Part shown: piece after piece, positions 49,000 through 62,241 of the stretch
How the letters are laid out: the number at the start of each line of letters is the position of its first letter
How positions within the stretch are numbered: the first letter of the stretch is position 1
Assembly: GCA_018262705.1 (NCBI GenBank)
Contig: JADFDQ010000006.1
Location: 1 to 64,000, forward strand
DNA from: Xanthomonas sp.
GTDB taxonomy: Bacteria > Pseudomonadota > Gammaproteobacteria > Xanthomonadales > Xanthomonadaceae
DNA length: 64,000 nt
Direction: 5' to 3'
The notes under the pieces: generated by a model
The model's input: only the letters and a program-made list of their open reading frames with translations
Told to the model about the DNA's origin: nothing
Databases searched by the model: none
Program-made: the position numbers and the translations under genes

Positions 49000-51591
49000 T
49001 TATTTGCCCTGCTCCGTTCCTTCGCCGCCGTTGCTGCCGCTACCGTTCTCGCCGTTGCCCTCGTCCAGCGACGCATCCAGACGTTCGATCGCCTGCAGCT
49101 TCTCGCCTTCGGACAGCCGGATCAGGGTGACGCCCTGGGTGTTGCGACCGACCTGCGAAATGTCCGACGCCGGGGTGCGCACCAGCGTGCCGCCATCGGA
49201 AATCAGCAGCACGTCGTGGTGATCGCTGAGCTGGATGGCGCCGACCAGCGCGCCGTTGCGCTCGCTGGCCTTCATCGCGATCACGCCCTGGGTGCCGCGT
49301 CCCTTCTTCGGAAACTCTTCGAGCACGGTGCGTTTGCCGTAGCCGTTTTCGCTGGCGGTGAGGATGTCGCCCTCGCCGTGCAACACCACGAGGCTGACCA
49401 CCTGCTCGCCTTCGGGCAGCCTCATGCCGCGCACGCCGGTCGCGGTGCGGCCCATCGGACGCACGGTTTCGCCGGCAAAGCGCACCGCCTTGCCGTTGCT
49501 GGCAAACAGCATGATGTCGCGGCTGCCGTCGGACAGGTCGGCGTTGACCAGCGCGTCGCCTTCGGCAAGGTTGATGGCGATCTTGCCGCGCTGCAGCTGG
49601 AAGGCGTATTCGGTCAGCGGCGTCTTCTTCACCGTGCCGTTTTTGGTGGCGAAAAACACGAACTTGTCGTCTTCGTACTCGCGCACCGGCTGCACCGCCT
49701 GCACCTTCTCCCCGTCCTGCAGCGGGATCCAGTTGATGATCGGGCGCCCAAGCGCATTCGGTCCGGCTTCGGGAATCTGGTGGACCGGCAGCCAAAACAC
49801 CCGGCCCTGGCTGGTGAAGGTCAGCAGGGTGTCGTGGGTGTTGACCAGCCAAAGCTGCTCGATGAAATCCTCGTCGCGGGTGGCAGCGGCGTTGCGGCCA
49901 CGGCCGCCGCGACGCTGGGCGCGGTAGCTGGTGGCCGGCTGGCGCTTGGCATAGCCGGCGTGCGAGAGCGTCACCACCACGTCTTCCGGTGCAATCAGGT
50001 CGAGGATGTCGAGGTCTTCCTCGGATTCGCGGATCTCGCTGCGGCGGGCGTCGCCGAACTCGGCCTTGACCGTGCGAAGCTCGCTGCGGATCACGTCGAG
50101 CAGCACGCTGGAATCCTCTAGAATGCGAATCAGCCCGGAGATTTCCTCCAGCAGCTGACGGTATTCGTCGGTGAGCTTTTCCTGCTCCAGCCCGGTCAGG
50201 CGATGCAGGCGCATTTCGAGGATCTGCTGGGCCTGGGTCTCGGTGAGCTGGTAGCCGTCCGCAAGCAGGCCGACCCCGGCCGGCAGATCTTCGGGACGGC
50301 TGGACTCGGCCCCGGCGGCCGCCAGCAGGCTGCCAACCAGCCCCGGCGCCCAGCGCCGCGTCAGCATCCGCTCCTTGGCGACCTGTGGATTTTCCGAGGT
50401 CTTGATCAGCTCGATCATGGCATCGATGTTGGCCAGCGCGACGGTCAGGCCTTCCAGCACGTGCGCGCGCGCGCGCGCCTTGCGCAGTTCGAAGATCGTC
50501 CGGCGAGTGACCACCTGACGGCGGTGGCGCACGAACGCTTCGAGGATCTGCTTGAGGTTGAGCAGCTTCGGACGGCCGTCCACCAGCGCCACCATGTTGA
50601 TCCCGAACACCGACTCCATCTGGGTCTGCTGGTACAGATTGTTGAGCACGACCTCGGCGGATTCGCCGCGCTTGATCTCGATGTAGATCCGCATGCCGTC
50701 CTTGTCGGACTCGTCGCGGCGCTCGCCGATGCCTTCGATCTTCTTGTCCTTGACCAGTTCGGCGATCTTCTCGATCAACCGCGCCTTGTTCACCTGGTAG
50801 GGAATCTCGCTGACGATGATCGCCTCGCGGCCGCTGTCGCTGACTTCGATCTCGGTTTTGGCGCGTATCCGCACCCGCCCGCGCCCGGTGCGGTAGGCTA
50901 GATGGATGCCCGCGGTGCCGTTGATGATGCCGCCGGTCGGGAAATCCGGGCCGGGGACGTGTTCCATCAGCGCATCGATTTCGATGTCCGGATCGTCGAT
51001 CAACGCCAGCAGTGCCTCCACCACCTCACCGAGGTTGTGCGGCGGGATATTGGTCGCCATGCCCACCGCAATGCCGGCCGAACCGTTGACCAAAAGGTTC
51101 GGCACCCTTGTCGGCATGACCGTGGGTTCGAGTTCTTTCTCGTCGTAGTTGGGCTGGAAATCGACGGTGTCCTTGTCGATGTCGGCCATCAGTTCGTGGC
51201 TGATCTTCGCCATCCGCGCTTCGGTGTAGCGCATCGCCGCGGCGCTGTCGCCATCGACCGAGCCGAAGTTGCCCTGCCCGTCCACCAGCATGTAGCGCAG
51301 CGAAAACGGTTGCGCCATGCGCACCAGGGTGTCGTAAACCGCGCTGTCGCCGTGCGGGTGGAACTTGCCGATGACGTCGCCGACGATGCGCGCCGATTTG
51401 TAGTACGGCTTGTTGCTGTGCGCGCCCAGCTCATTCATCGCATACAGCACGCGTCGGTGCACCGGCTTGAGCCCGTCGCGGACGTCGGGAAGCGCGCGCC
51501 CGACGATCACGCTCATCGCGTAATCGAGGTAGCTGCGCCGCATCTCGTCTTCGAGCTTGACCGGGATGATTTCCTGCGCGAGATCGGTCAT
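49000..51591 (-). CDS. gyrA: DNA gyrase subunit A
   Basis: An 863-residue type IIA topoisomerase subunit that cleaves and rejoins DNA for negative supercoiling. The start at 51591 matches the conserved N-terminus; the catalytic Tyr lies in MRYTEARM, and the GyrA box QRRGGRG is present in the C-terminal beta-pinwheel. In the quinolone-resistance region, [11 protein letters not shown] keeps S83 and D87 (E. coli numbering, which aligns without gaps), so no common resistance substitution is visible. Next to mtnA, as in related genomes. Confidence 0.98.
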   Translation of the reverse strand: MTDLAQEIIPVKLEDEMRRSYLDYAMSVIVGRALPDVRDGLKPVHRRVLYAMNELGAHSNKPYYKSARIVGDVIGKFHPHGDSAVYDTLVRMAQPFSLRYMLVDGQGNFGSVDGDSAAAMRYTEARMAKISHELMADIDKDTVDFQPNYDEKELEPTVMPTRVPNLLVNGSAGIAVGMATNIPPHNLGEVVEALLALIDDPDIEIDALMEHVPGPDFPTGGIINGTAGIHLAYRTGRGRVRIRAKTEIEVSDSGREAIIVSEIPYQVNKARLIEKIAELVKDKKIEGIGERRDESDKDGMRIYIEIKRGESAEVVLNNLYQQTQMESVFGINMVALVDGRPKLLNLKQILEAFVRHRRQVVTRRTIFELRKARARAHVLEGLTVALANIDAMIELIKTSENPQVAKERMLTRRWAPGLVGSLLAAAGAESSRPEDLPAGVGLLADGYQLTETQAQQILEMRLHRLTGLEQEKLTDEYRQLLEEISGLIRILEDSSVLLDVIRSELRTVKAEFGDARRSEIRESEEDLDILDLIAPEDVVVTLSHAGYAKRQPATSYRAQRRGGRGRNAAATRDEDFIEQLWLVNTHDTLLTFTSQGRVFWLPVHQIPEAGPNALGRPIINWIPLQDGEKVQAVQPVREYEDDKFVFFATKNGTVKKTPLTEYAFQLQRGKIAINLAEGDALVNADLSDGSRDIMLFASNGKAVRFAGETVRPMGRTATGVRGMRLPEGEQVVSLVVLHGEGDILTASENGYGKRTVLEEFPKKGRGTQGVIAMKASERNGALVGAIQLSDHHDVLLISDGGTLVRTPASDISQVGRNTQGVTLIRLSEGEKLQAIERLDASLDEGNGENGSGSNGGEGTEQGK

Positions 51592-51687
51592 CGTGAATCC
51601 GTTGTCCTGAAGGCGGGAATCGGCCACGACAAACGCGCGGAAAGTCAATCCGCAGGCGGCTTGCGCGGGAATTCACCGGAAGCGGGA

Positions 51688-51696
51688 ATTATAGCA
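51688..51696 (-). promoter_or_regulatory. Extended -10 promoter of gyrA (TGCTATAAT)
   Basis: On the minus strand, TATAAT is preceded by TGC, an extended -10. The -35 at 17 bp spacing is weak (GTGCGA). The transcript would start near 51681, giving a leader of about 90 nt to the gyrA ATG. Confidence 0.55.
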
Positions 51697-51757
51697 TTTC
51701 AGTCGATTTTTCGCACTTCCCGGAGCCTGAGACCGGGGCCCGGGTCAAGCGCGCTGG

Positions 51758-52816
51758 TCAACGCTGGAACAGCCCCTGCATGCGCGCCGCATCCGGGCCT
51801 TCCACGACGCCCTTTTCCGTGACGATGGCGTCGATCAAATCGTGCGGGGTGACGTCGAACACCGGGTTCCACGCGCGCACGCCTTCGGCCACGCTGCGCA
51901 CGCCGCGCGCGCTCAGCAGTTCGTCCGGATCGCGTTCTTCGATTTCGATCGCCTCGCCGCTGAAGGTTGCCATGTCGACGGTGGACGACGGCGCCACCAC
52001 CATGAACTTCACGCCGTGATGTTTCGCGGCGATCGCGAGCTGGTAGGTGCCAATCTTGTTGGCGGTGTCGCCATTGGCGCAGATGCGATCAGCGCCGACC
52101 ACCACCCACTGCACCTGCCCGGTCTTCAACAGGTGCGATGCGGCGGAATCGGCGATCAAGGTGGCCTCGATGCCGTCTTGTTGCAGCTCCCAGACGGTCA
52201 GTCGCGCGCCCTGATTCCACGGGCGGGTTTCGGTGGCGAACACGCGGGCAATGCGCCCGTCGGCCACGCCGGCGCGGATCACGCCCAGCGCGGTGCCGAA
52301 GCCGGCGGTGGCCAGCGATCCGGTATTGCAATGGGTCAGCACGCCGCTGTCCGGCGCGATCAACCCCGCGCCCAGCCGCCCCATCGTGCGGTTGGCGGCC
52401 AGATCTTCGGTTTCGATCGTCTGCGCTTCGCGCTCCAGCGCTGCAAGCCAGCCGCTGCCCGCATCGGCCAGGGCACCCCGCATCCGCGCCAACGCCCAGG
52501 CCAAGTTGACCGCCGTCGGCCTGGCGGCGTTCAAGCGCGCCAGCGGAGCGTCCAGCAGCCGCGCCGCCTCGGTCGCGCTGCAGCCCGAATCCAGCGCCCG
52601 CGCGGCCAGCACCACGCCCCAGGCGGCGGCAATCCCGATCGCCGGCGCGCCGCGAACAACCAGCTCGCGGATGGCACCGGCCACTTCGTCGCTGGTCCGG
52701 AACGACAGATACGCGACATCGAACGGCAAAGCGCGCTGATCCAGCAGTTCCAGCGCCTGCCCGGTCCAGCGCAGCGGACGCACGTGATCGAAGCGGTCGT
52801 AGTCGAAGGCGGTCAT
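51758..52816 (-). CDS. mtnA: Methylthioribose-1-phosphate isomerase
   Basis: A 352-residue enzyme of the methionine salvage pathway, converting 5-methylthioribose-1-phosphate to the ribulose form. Family motifs include [25 protein letters not shown] (catalytic Cys), and [18 protein letters not shown] (catalytic Asp). The start at 52816 is the first ATG and fits the conserved N-terminus. It is upstream of gyrA on the same strand, 166 bp apart, with gyrA having its own promoter. Confidence 0.95.
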   Translation of the reverse strand: MTAFDYDRFDHVRPLRWTGQALELLDQRALPFDVAYLSFRTSDEVAGAIRELVVRGAPAIGIAAAWGVVLAARALDSGCSATEAARLLDAPLARLNAARPTAVNLAWALARMRGALADAGSGWLAALEREAQTIETEDLAANRTMGRLGAGLIAPDSGVLTHCNTGSLATAGFGTALGVIRAGVADGRIARVFATETRPWNQGARLTVWELQQDGIEATLIADSAASHLLKTGQVQWVVVGADRICANGDTANKIGTYQLAIAAKHHGVKFMVVAPSSTVDMATFSGEAIEIEERDPDELLSARGVRSVAEGVRAWNPVFDVTPHDLIDAIVTEKGVVEGPDAARMQGLFQR

Positions 52817-52862
52817 GCCGCGATTTTACCCATGGCAACGCTGATTAAATCAGCGTGCCCAA

Positions 52863-52899
52863 TTCCAAAAACACAACCGGCGCCGCAGCGCCGGTTGTG
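52863..52899 (-). terminator. Rho-independent terminator after the DUF3011 gene
   Basis: Read on the minus strand, a perfect 12-bp stem CACAACCGGCGC/GCGCCGGTTGTG (52872-52899) with a 4-base loop is followed by TTTTT. It ends the upstream minus-strand gene. Confidence 0.88.
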
Positions 52900-52922
52900 A
52901 AACCGCCTGAAGCCGGCGCCGC

Positions 52923-53639
52923 TCAGTAGCTGCGGAATTCGGCGCGGCAGCCCTGATTGACCCAGATGCCGATCCGGCCATAGCCCCAGGTGCGGCCCTC
53001 GATGCAGGGCGCATTCGACAGCTGGCGGGTTAGCTGCACGCCGCCACGGACATTGGCCTGGCATTCCTGATAGCGGCCATCGTTGGACTCGCAGCGGAAC
53101 GTGCGCCCGCCGTAGCCGCTGTTGTTCCAGCCTCCGCCGCCGGTATCACGGCTGGCGAACTCGGCCCGACAGCCGTTGTTGACCCAGACCGAATTCCGGT
53201 CCGCGCCCCAGGTGCGGCCCTCGATGCACGGTGAATTGGATATCTGGCGGATCAGCTGCGGACGTCCGCGCCCCGGAACCATGCAGCGGTTGTAGCGCCC
53301 ATCGTGGGATTCGCAGCGCACGCTGTTGACGTAGCCGCCGCCACCGTAGGCCCCGATCCGGAAATCCGCGCGACAGCCCTGCGTCACCCAGACGTTGCCG
53401 CGCTCCTGTCCCCAGGTTCGACCCTCGATACAAGGAGAACTGGAAATCTGGCGCTCCAGCACGACCCGCCCACCGCCGGTCGCGCACTGGCGCGTGCGTC
53501 CGTCGATCGATTCGCAGCGGATGATGTCGCTGCCATAGCCGGGGCCGTCGTAGTACTGCGCAGAGGCGGGCGAGGACGCCAAGGCGCCAAGCACCAGCAA
53601 GACCGATGAAGCGGCAAGGGAAACGATCGTCTTCAACAT
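52923..53639 (-). CDS. Secreted DUF3011 protein with three tandem repeats
   Basis: A 238-residue exported protein. Residues 1-27 are a signal peptide (MLKTIVSLAASSVLLVLGAL, cut near ASA-Q). Then come three copies of a roughly 65-residue module: RCES-xDGRY, a short variable loop, LxRQxSxxPCIEGRTWG, and VWVxxGCRAEF. Each has four cysteines that can form disulfides. Copies are joined by Gly/Tyr/Asn-rich linkers. DUF3011 has no known biochemical function; a binding role in the periplasm or outside the cell is possible. The longer frame from 53750 is not a real start. Upstream, 215 bp holds no recognised gene. Confidence 0.9.
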   Translation of the reverse strand: MLKTIVSLAASSVLLVLGALASSPASAQYYDGPGYGSDIIRCESIDGRTRQCATGGGRVVLERQISSSPCIEGRTWGQERGNVWVTQGCRADFRIGAYGGGGYVNSVRCESHDGRYNRCMVPGRGRPQLIRQISNSPCIEGRTWGADRNSVWVNNGCRAEFASRDTGGGGWNNSGYGGRTFRCESNDGRYQECQANVRGGVQLTRQLSNAPCIEGRTWGYGRIGIWVNQGCRAEFRSY

Positions 53640-53854
53640 GCTCTGGCTCCTTGTTGGGCTTGGGACAAGGCTTGAATTGCTGCGCTCACGACAATGGTGG
53701 AAACGCGACAGAACGCAAAAAACGGACACCCTGCCAAACGCTACAACCACCGTTGCCCCCCTGATGTGCCTGTTTTGCCACCGTCATGCGGCAAATGCAA
53801 ACCGGATGCGAACGCATCGTTCATCTTGATGTACGAACTTCAAACGAAGCGATC

Positions 53855-56957
<3,103 letters not shown>

Positions 56958-57659
56958 TCAGCGCGAACGCAGCGGCGGCACCGCAGTTTGGCGATCATAG
57001 GTGCGCAGTTCTTCACGAATGTGCTGGATGCGCTGGCGTCCGAGCGCGTTGCGTTCGGAATCGAGCACCACGCCGTCGAGCAGGCTGGCCATGCGCTGCG
57101 CGGCCGGCTCCATGGTTTCCCAGGCATCAAGCGCCGCCACCGGCGCCGGCAGGGTCAGGAAAAAGGCCAGCGCCGGGGTTTCCATCGCCGCGATATTGGG
57201 AAGGTCGAAACTGCCCGGCTTGACGATATTGGCCACGCTGAAGATCGGCCCGGCTTCCGGGCGTCCGTCGACCAGGCGATGGTAGATGCCCATGTAGCCG
57301 TAGGTCAGGCCGGCCTTCTCGGCCGCCACCACGATGTCGGGGCCGTGCAGCAGATTGCCGGCCTTGGCCGCAACGTACAGGGAAAGGATCTTGTCGTAGT
57401 CGTCGTTCGGTCGCTGCCCGGGCTCGGCCATGGGCGGCTCTTGCGGCAGCGGCAACTCGCCTTGCGCCGCCGGCGCCTTGCCCCAGCTGCCCGCCAGCTG
57501 CTCGCCCAGCGAAGGTTCGTGGCGACCGTCGCCGCCGCGTCCGCGATCGCCGCGCAGGTCGCGCGCTCCCTTGGGGCTGCGTCCGAAGAAAATAATCGCG
57601 CCCAGCAGCAGCGCCACCGCCACCGCGATGCCGATGCGCAACAGGGACAGGTCCGACAT
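56958..57659 (-). CDS. zipA: Cell division protein ZipA
   Basis: A 233-residue inner-membrane protein that anchors FtsZ to the division site. A single N-terminal helix (about 7-26) is followed by a short charged and Pro-rich linker (about 28-85) and the C-terminal FtsZ-binding domain (ILSLYVAAKAGNLLHGPDIV, GYMGIYHRLVDGR, FSVANIVKPGSFDL). The linker is shorter than in E. coli ZipA (328 residues). It starts 12 bp after the smc stop and precedes ligA, a common order in gammaproteobacteria. Confidence 0.93.
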   Translation of the reverse strand: MSDLSLLRIGIAVAVALLLGAIIFFGRSPKGARDLRGDRGRGGDGRHEPSLGEQLAGSWGKAPAAQGELPLPQEPPMAEPGQRPNDDYDKILSLYVAAKAGNLLHGPDIVVAAEKAGLTYGYMGIYHRLVDGRPEAGPIFSVANIVKPGSFDLPNIAAMETPALAFFLTLPAPVAALDAWETMEPAAQRMASLLDGVVLDSERNALGRQRIQHIREELRTYDRQTAVPPLRSR

Positions 57660-57671
57660 CGTTTCGCCTCC

Positions 57672-60600
57672 TTATACGGCGCCGGCCAGGCGCGCGGCTT
57701 CAGCCAGATCCACGGACACCAGCCGCGACACGCCGGGCTCGCGCATGGTCACGCCCAACAGTTGCTGCGCGGCCTCCATGGTGGCTTTGTTGTGGGTCAC
57801 GAACAGGAACTGTACCGCCTGACTCATTTCGGTGACCAACGCGGTGAATCGGCCGACGTTGGCCTCGTCCAGCGGCGCATCGACTTCATCGAGCAGGCAA
57901 AACGGCGCCGGATTGAGCCGGAAGATCGAAAACACCAGCGCCACCGCGGTCATCGCCTTCTCGCCGCCGGACAGCAGCGAGATGTTGGACACCCGTTTGC
58001 CGGGCGGGCGCGCCATGATCGATACGCCGGTGTCCAGCAGATCCTCGCCGGTCAATTCGAGATAGGCGTGGCCGCCGCCGAACAGGCGCGGATACAGCTC
58101 CTGGATGCCGGCGTTGACGCGGTCGAAGGTGTCCTTGAACCGGCTGCGGGTTTCGCGGTCGATCTTGCGGATCGCCTCCTCCAGCGTGTCCAGCGCCGAC
58201 GTCAGGTCGTCGTTTTGGGCATCGAGATAGTCCTTGCGCTTGGCCGCTTCGGCGTGTTCGGCGATCGCGGCAAGATTGACCGGCTCCAGCCGACGCAGCT
58301 TGCCGTCCAGATCCTGCACGGCCTGTTCCCACGCCGCCGGATCGGCGTCTTCGGAAAGCTGCGCGAGCACATCGTCAATGGCGAAACCACCCGCGACGAT
58401 GGCCTGACGGTACTGGTCGGCCTTCAATTCCAGCGCCTGCCGCTCCAGCCGTCGCTGGCCGATCGCTTCGCGCTGCTGCAACGCCTGCGCGTCGCACCGG
58501 TGGCGCAACTGCTCTTGATGGCGCAGTTCGGCATCGACCGCTTCCAGCGCCGCGCGCGCCTGCGCCAGCCCCTGATCGGCGTGCACGCGCTGCGCCAGCG
58601 TGGTCTGGCGCTGGCTCTCTAGCGTCTGCGACTGGCTGCCGCCGTCGGCCAGCTGTGAAGCAAGGTCGTCGATCCGTGTGCCGAGCTGGCCTTTCTGCGA
58701 ATCCATGCGCTGCAGTGCCTGCACCAGCGCATCCATCTGGGTGCGCCGGGTTTCCAGCGCCAACGCCACCGCGTAGGCGGCTTCGCGCGACTGCCGTGCG
58801 GCGTCCCGCGCAGCTTCCCGCGCGCTGGCCACGCGCTGGCGTTCCTGCTCCAGCGCGAGCCGCGCGGTTTCCAGTTCGCCCATGCGCTGCACGGCCGCAT
58901 CCAGCCGCTGACGTGCTTCGGCCGCCGCGCTCTGATTGGCCTGCAGTCCTTCATCGAGTTGGGACAAATCGGCGTCGATGCGTTCGATCCTGCCGCGCGC
59001 GCCGTCCAGCAGTCCCTGCGCGCTTTGCAGCCGTCCGGACAGTTCCGAGAGATTGCGGTGGGCCTGATAGAGCTGGCGCTGGGCGTCCTCGCGCTGCTGC
59101 TCGGCGTCGCGCAAAGCATCGCGCAACCGCGCCAGTTCTGCGTCCAGTTCGGCCTCGCGCGCAATCTCGGCTTCGATCTGCTGACGCAGTGCGTGGATCT
59201 CTTTTTCACGCACCAACACGCCCTGCCGCGAGGCGTCGGGACGCGCCGCCTGCGCCCACCCGCTGCCGAGCCGCTCGCCGCTGCGAGTGATGACGCTGTG
59301 GCCCGCAGGAATCTGCGCAAGCAGCGCACGCGCCTGTTCCAGCGTGTCGGCGCCGTGGATCCGCGCCAGCACCTCGCGCACCGCGCGCGGCCCGGACACG
59401 CGGGCGGCCAGCGAGGTCGGCGCGTAGTGGCTTGGGCTTGCCGCATCGGTCGCATCGACGACCAGTGCGACCCGGTCTTCGGCCAACTCCGCCAGCGCGT
59501 CCACCAGCGTTGAACCCAGTCCTTCGGGCGTTGCAACCAGTGCGGCTTCGATCAACTGGCCGAGCGCGGTTTCCACCGCCGTTTCCCAACCCTCGGCCAC
59601 GTCCAGCCGTTCCCCCAGGCGCGCCGTATCACCCAGCCCGTGCGCCTGCAGCCAGTGCGCTCCGGCGCCCTGCTCCTGTCCGAGCGCGGCCGCCTGCAAG
59701 GTCTCCAGCGAAGCCAGCCGACCGCGCGCGGCCTGCAGGCGTTTGCGCAGCTCGGCTTGTTCGCCCTGCAGCTGTCGCTGCTGTTCCTGCACCTGCGCGC
59801 CGGCATTGCGCCCGGCCTCGACCTGCTCGGTCAGCGTCTGCACCGAGGTCTTGCCCGTTGCGCAGCCGGCTTCAATCTCGACCAACGCTGCGGCCAGCGC
59901 CGCCAGATCCAGCCCGGCGTGTTCGTCGCGCAGCTGCTGCGAGCGCCTGCCGGCGTCGAGAATCTGGCGGTCGAGGTGCTCGATGCGGGTGCGATCCACG
60001 TCGGCCGCGCGGGTTGATTCGGCCTGCTCGCGCGCATGCGCGTCGCGACGCTGCTGCCAGTCGGCCAGCTGGGATTCGGTTTCCCGCAGCGCCTGCTGGC
60101 GTTCATGGTCGTCGCTCTGCAACGCTTCCAGCTGGGGCGTCGCCTCTGCAACCGCGGCGCGCAACCCTTCCAGGCGGCCGTGATCCGCTTCGATCTGTCC
60201 GCCCAGTTCGTCCAGCGCCGTGCCGGCCTCATCGCGGGCGCGCTGCAGGCGTACGGCCAGCTCGCGCTGGTGGGCGATCTGCTGCTCGACCCGCGCCAGC
60301 GCGCCGCTGGCCTCGTACACCGCGGCCTGCGCCTGATTGAGCGTTTCGCTGGCACGTTCGCGCTGCGTGCGGCCTTCTTCCAAAGCGCTCTCGGCGCGGC
60401 GCTGGCCGGCAACGAGTTCCTCAAGGCGGGTTTCATCGCGCGCCATGTCCGCGCGCAGCGCCTGCAGTTGGCCATCGAGGGTGCGGTATTCCAGCGCGCG
60501 CCACTGCGCGTCTTGTTCCTTGCGCCGCTCTTGCAGCGCGGTGTACTGCTCGGCCTGCTTGGCCTGACGTGCAAGATGCTGGAGCTGCTTGTCGATTTCC

Positions 60601-61211
60601 TCGCGCAGATCGCCGAGGCGATCGAGGTTCTCGCGGGTATGGCGGATCCGGGTTTCGGTTTCGCGCCGGCGTTCCTTGTATTTGGAAATGCCGGCGGCTT
60701 CTTCCAGGTAGACGCGCAGCTCCTCGGGCTTGGCGTCGATCACCTGCGAAATCATGCCCTGCTCGATGATCGAATAACTGCGCGGACCGAGGCCGGTGCC
60801 GAGGAACAGATCGGTGATGTCGCGGCGGCGGCACTTGCCGCCGTTGAGGGAGTAGGTGCTCTGACCGTCGCGGCCGACCGTGCGCTTGACCGAGATTTCG
60901 TTGAAAGCCGCCACGCTCCCCATGGAAGCGGCGCCGGCGATGGTGTGGTCGGAGTTGTCGAAGATCAGTTCGACGCTGGCCTGCGACACCGGTTTGCGCG
61001 CGGAGCTGCCCGAGAAGATCACGTCGGTCAACGCATCGCCGCGCAGTCGGCTGGCGGCCGATTCGCCCATGACCCAGCGGATGGCGTCGATGATGTTGGA
61101 CTTGCCGCAGCCGTTCGGCCCCACGATGCCGGTCATATTGGTCGGCAGGTGCAGCGTGGTGGGATCGACGAATGATTTGAAACCGGACAGCTTGATCGTG
61201 GACAGGCGCAT
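57672..61211 (-). CDS. smc: Chromosome segregation ATPase SMC
   Basis: A 1179-residue condensin ATPase that compacts and separates chromosomes with ScpA and ScpB. Walker A (GPNGCGKSNIID) is at residues 32-43. Two long coiled coils flank a hinge (about 515-650, with LGERLDVAEGWETAVETALG), and the ABC signature LSGGEKAMTAVAL and Walker B FCLLDEVDAPLDE are at the C-terminus. The start is at the conserved MRLSTIKLSGFKSF. scpA and scpB lie 1 kb away on the other strand. Confidence 0.97.
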   Translation of the reverse strand: MRLSTIKLSGFKSFVDPTTLHLPTNMTGIVGPNGCGKSNIIDAIRWVMGESAASRLRGDALTDVIFSGSSARKPVSQASVELIFDNSDHTIAGAASMGSVAAFNEISVKRTVGRDGQSTYSLNGGKCRRRDITDLFLGTGLGPRSYSIIEQGMISQVIDAKPEELRVYLEEAAGISKYKERRRETETRIRHTRENLDRLGDLREEIDKQLQHLARQAKQAEQYTALQERRKEQDAQWRALEYRTLDGQLQALRADMARDETRLEELVAGQRRAESALEEGRTQRERASETLNQAQAAVYEASGALARVEQQIAHQRELAVRLQRARDEAGTALDELGGQIEADHGRLEGLRAAVAEATPQLEALQSDDHERQQALRETESQLADWQQRRDAHAREQAESTRAADVDRTRIEHLDRQILDAGRRSQQLRDEHAGLDLAALAAALVEIEAGCATGKTSVQTLTEQVEAGRNAGAQVQEQQRQLQGEQAELRKRLQAARGRLASLETLQAAALGQEQGAGAHWLQAHGLGDTARLGERLDVAEGWETAVETALGQLIEAALVATPEGLGSTLVDALAELAEDRVALVVDATDAASPSHYAPTSLAARVSGPRAVREVLARIHGADTLEQARALLAQIPAGHSVITRSGERLGSGWAQAARPDASRQGVLVREKEIHALRQQIEAEIAREAELDAELARLRDALRDAEQQREDAQRQLYQAHRNLSELSGRLQSAQGLLDGARGRIERIDADLSQLDEGLQANQSAAAEARQRLDAAVQRMGELETARLALEQERQRVASAREAARDAARQSREAAYAVALALETRRTQMDALVQALQRMDSQKGQLGTRIDDLASQLADGGSQSQTLESQRQTTLAQRVHADQGLAQARAALEAVDAELRHQEQLRHRCDAQALQQREAIGQRRLERQALELKADQYRQAIVAGGFAIDDVLAQLSEDADPAAWEQAVQDLDGKLRRLEPVNLAAIAEHAEAAKRKDYLDAQNDDLTSALDTLEEAIRKIDRETRSRFKDTFDRVNAGIQELYPRLFGGGHAYLELTGEDLLDTGVSIMARPPGKRVSNISLLSGGEKAMTAVALVFSIFRLNPAPFCLLDEVDAPLDEANVGRFTALVTEMSQAVQFLFVTHNKATMEAAQQLLGVTMREPGVSRLVSVDLAEAARLAGAV

Positions 61212-61254
61212 GCGGCAGTCGCGTACCTTCGCGACGCGGCGGGCGTCGCATGAT

Positions 61255-61283
61255 GTATTAGATTAATATGTGTAGATAACTAA
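61255..61283 (-). promoter_or_regulatory. Putative promoter of smc in an AT-rich block
   Basis: On the minus strand, TTAGTT and TAATAC are spaced by exactly 17 bases, within the AT-rich stretch 61250-61320. This would start transcription about 37 bases before the smc ATG. The match is moderate, and several other AT-rich hexamers are nearby. Confidence 0.4.
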
Positions 61284-61344
61284 TTGATTTTTATATTGTA
61301 TAACAACACAAAACCAGTTCGCGACAGGTCGAGTATAGCGAGCC

Positions 61345-61656
61345 TCAACCCGACTCGCCTGGGGTGCGTGCGGCAATCGACAGCGCGTGGATATCGGTCT
61401 GCAGCAGTTCGCCCAATGCCGAATACACCATCCGGTGCCGCGCTGCCGGCGACATGCCGGCAAAACTCGCGCTGACGATCTCGACGCTGAAATGGCCTTG
61501 CCCATGCCGGCTGCCGGCATGGCCGGCGTGAAGATGGCTGTCGTCGCGAATGTCCAGCGCCTGCGGCGCCAGCGCCGCGGCCAGCAATTCGCGCATGCGC
61601 AGCATCCGGCCCGGGCTTAGGCTCGGGATGTCGGCTTCGGTCCAACCGGTGCTCAC
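61345..61656 (-). CDS. BolA-family protein
   Basis: A 103-residue BolA-like protein. The fold segment [20 protein letters not shown] is followed by a conserved histidine-rich [16 protein letters not shown] and [21 protein letters not shown] near the C-terminus. BolA proteins work with monothiol glutaredoxins in iron-sulfur handling and, in some bacteria, in shape control. I use the GTG at 61656, which overlaps the stop of the upstream gene (GTGA) and so is translationally coupled. Confidence 0.9.
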   Translation of the reverse strand: MSTGWTEADIPSLSPGRMLRMRELLAAALAPQALDIRDDSHLHAGHAGSRHGQGHFSVEIVSASFAGMSPAARHRMVYSALGELLQTDIHALSIAARTPGESG

Positions 61657-61952
61657 GGCAGCACCTTGCAGAACGGACGCACATCCACCCGCTGGTAGAC
61701 GCCGGCCACGCAATACGGATCGGCGTCAGCCCAGGCGCGCGCGTCCTCCATCGAAGGAAAGTGCGCAATGACCACGCTGCCGGTGAACCCGGCCGGCCCC
61801 GGATCTTCGGCATCGATGGCCGGACAGGGGCCAGCCAGCAGCAGCCGACCGTCGTCGCGCAGATGGGTCAGCCGCGCCAGATGGTCGGCGCGCGCCGCCT
61901 TCCTGTGTGCCAATACGTCGGGCCCGTCGAACCCCTGGATCACATACCACAT
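61653..61952 (-). CDS. YciI-like protein
   Basis: A 99-residue protein of the YciI/YCII family. It has the conserved N-terminal strand ([20 protein letters not shown]), [22 protein letters not shown], and a late [11 protein letters not shown] with the family's Asp/Pro. Members are small alpha-beta-barrel-like dimers with uncertain enzymatic roles. It overlaps the bolA-type gene by 4 bp, so the two are likely one operon. Confidence 0.9.
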   Translation of the reverse strand: MWYVIQGFDGPDVLAHRKAARADHLARLTHLRDDGRLLLAGPCPAIDAEDPGPAGFTGSVVIAHFPSMEDARAWADADPYCVAGVYQRVDVRPFCKVLP

Positions 61953-62241
61953 CGCCCGCCGCCTCCATGAACCGTTGCCGGCATTGTAGCCTTGCCCAGT
62001 GGACAGCCCGCCGGCGAATGCGTAGGCTAGCGCCGTACGTTTTCGGCTCGGTTGCGCGAACGTGCGTCGTCACCCCGCCGGCGCGCCTACCGATCCGCCC
62101 CTGACTTGCCATCGATCCACCGACGGGACCCAGCGGTCGTGCCGTCGTCGCGTGATGGCAGGCGGACGCAACGCAACCCGCACATCCGGCCGCAAACGGC
62201 CATAGCAAACCAGGCGTGGCCCGGAGGGGGGCCGCCAACCG

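Noticed and set aside
48858-49076. A small minus-strand gene between gyrA and the alpha-2-macroglobulin gene
   Set aside because: Its middle is the translated REP palindrome (HPGASRDP) and its start overlaps gyrA; no support as a gene.
49000-51591. Quinolone resistance in GyrA
   Set aside because: S83 and D87 are both unchanged, so no common resistance substitution is present.
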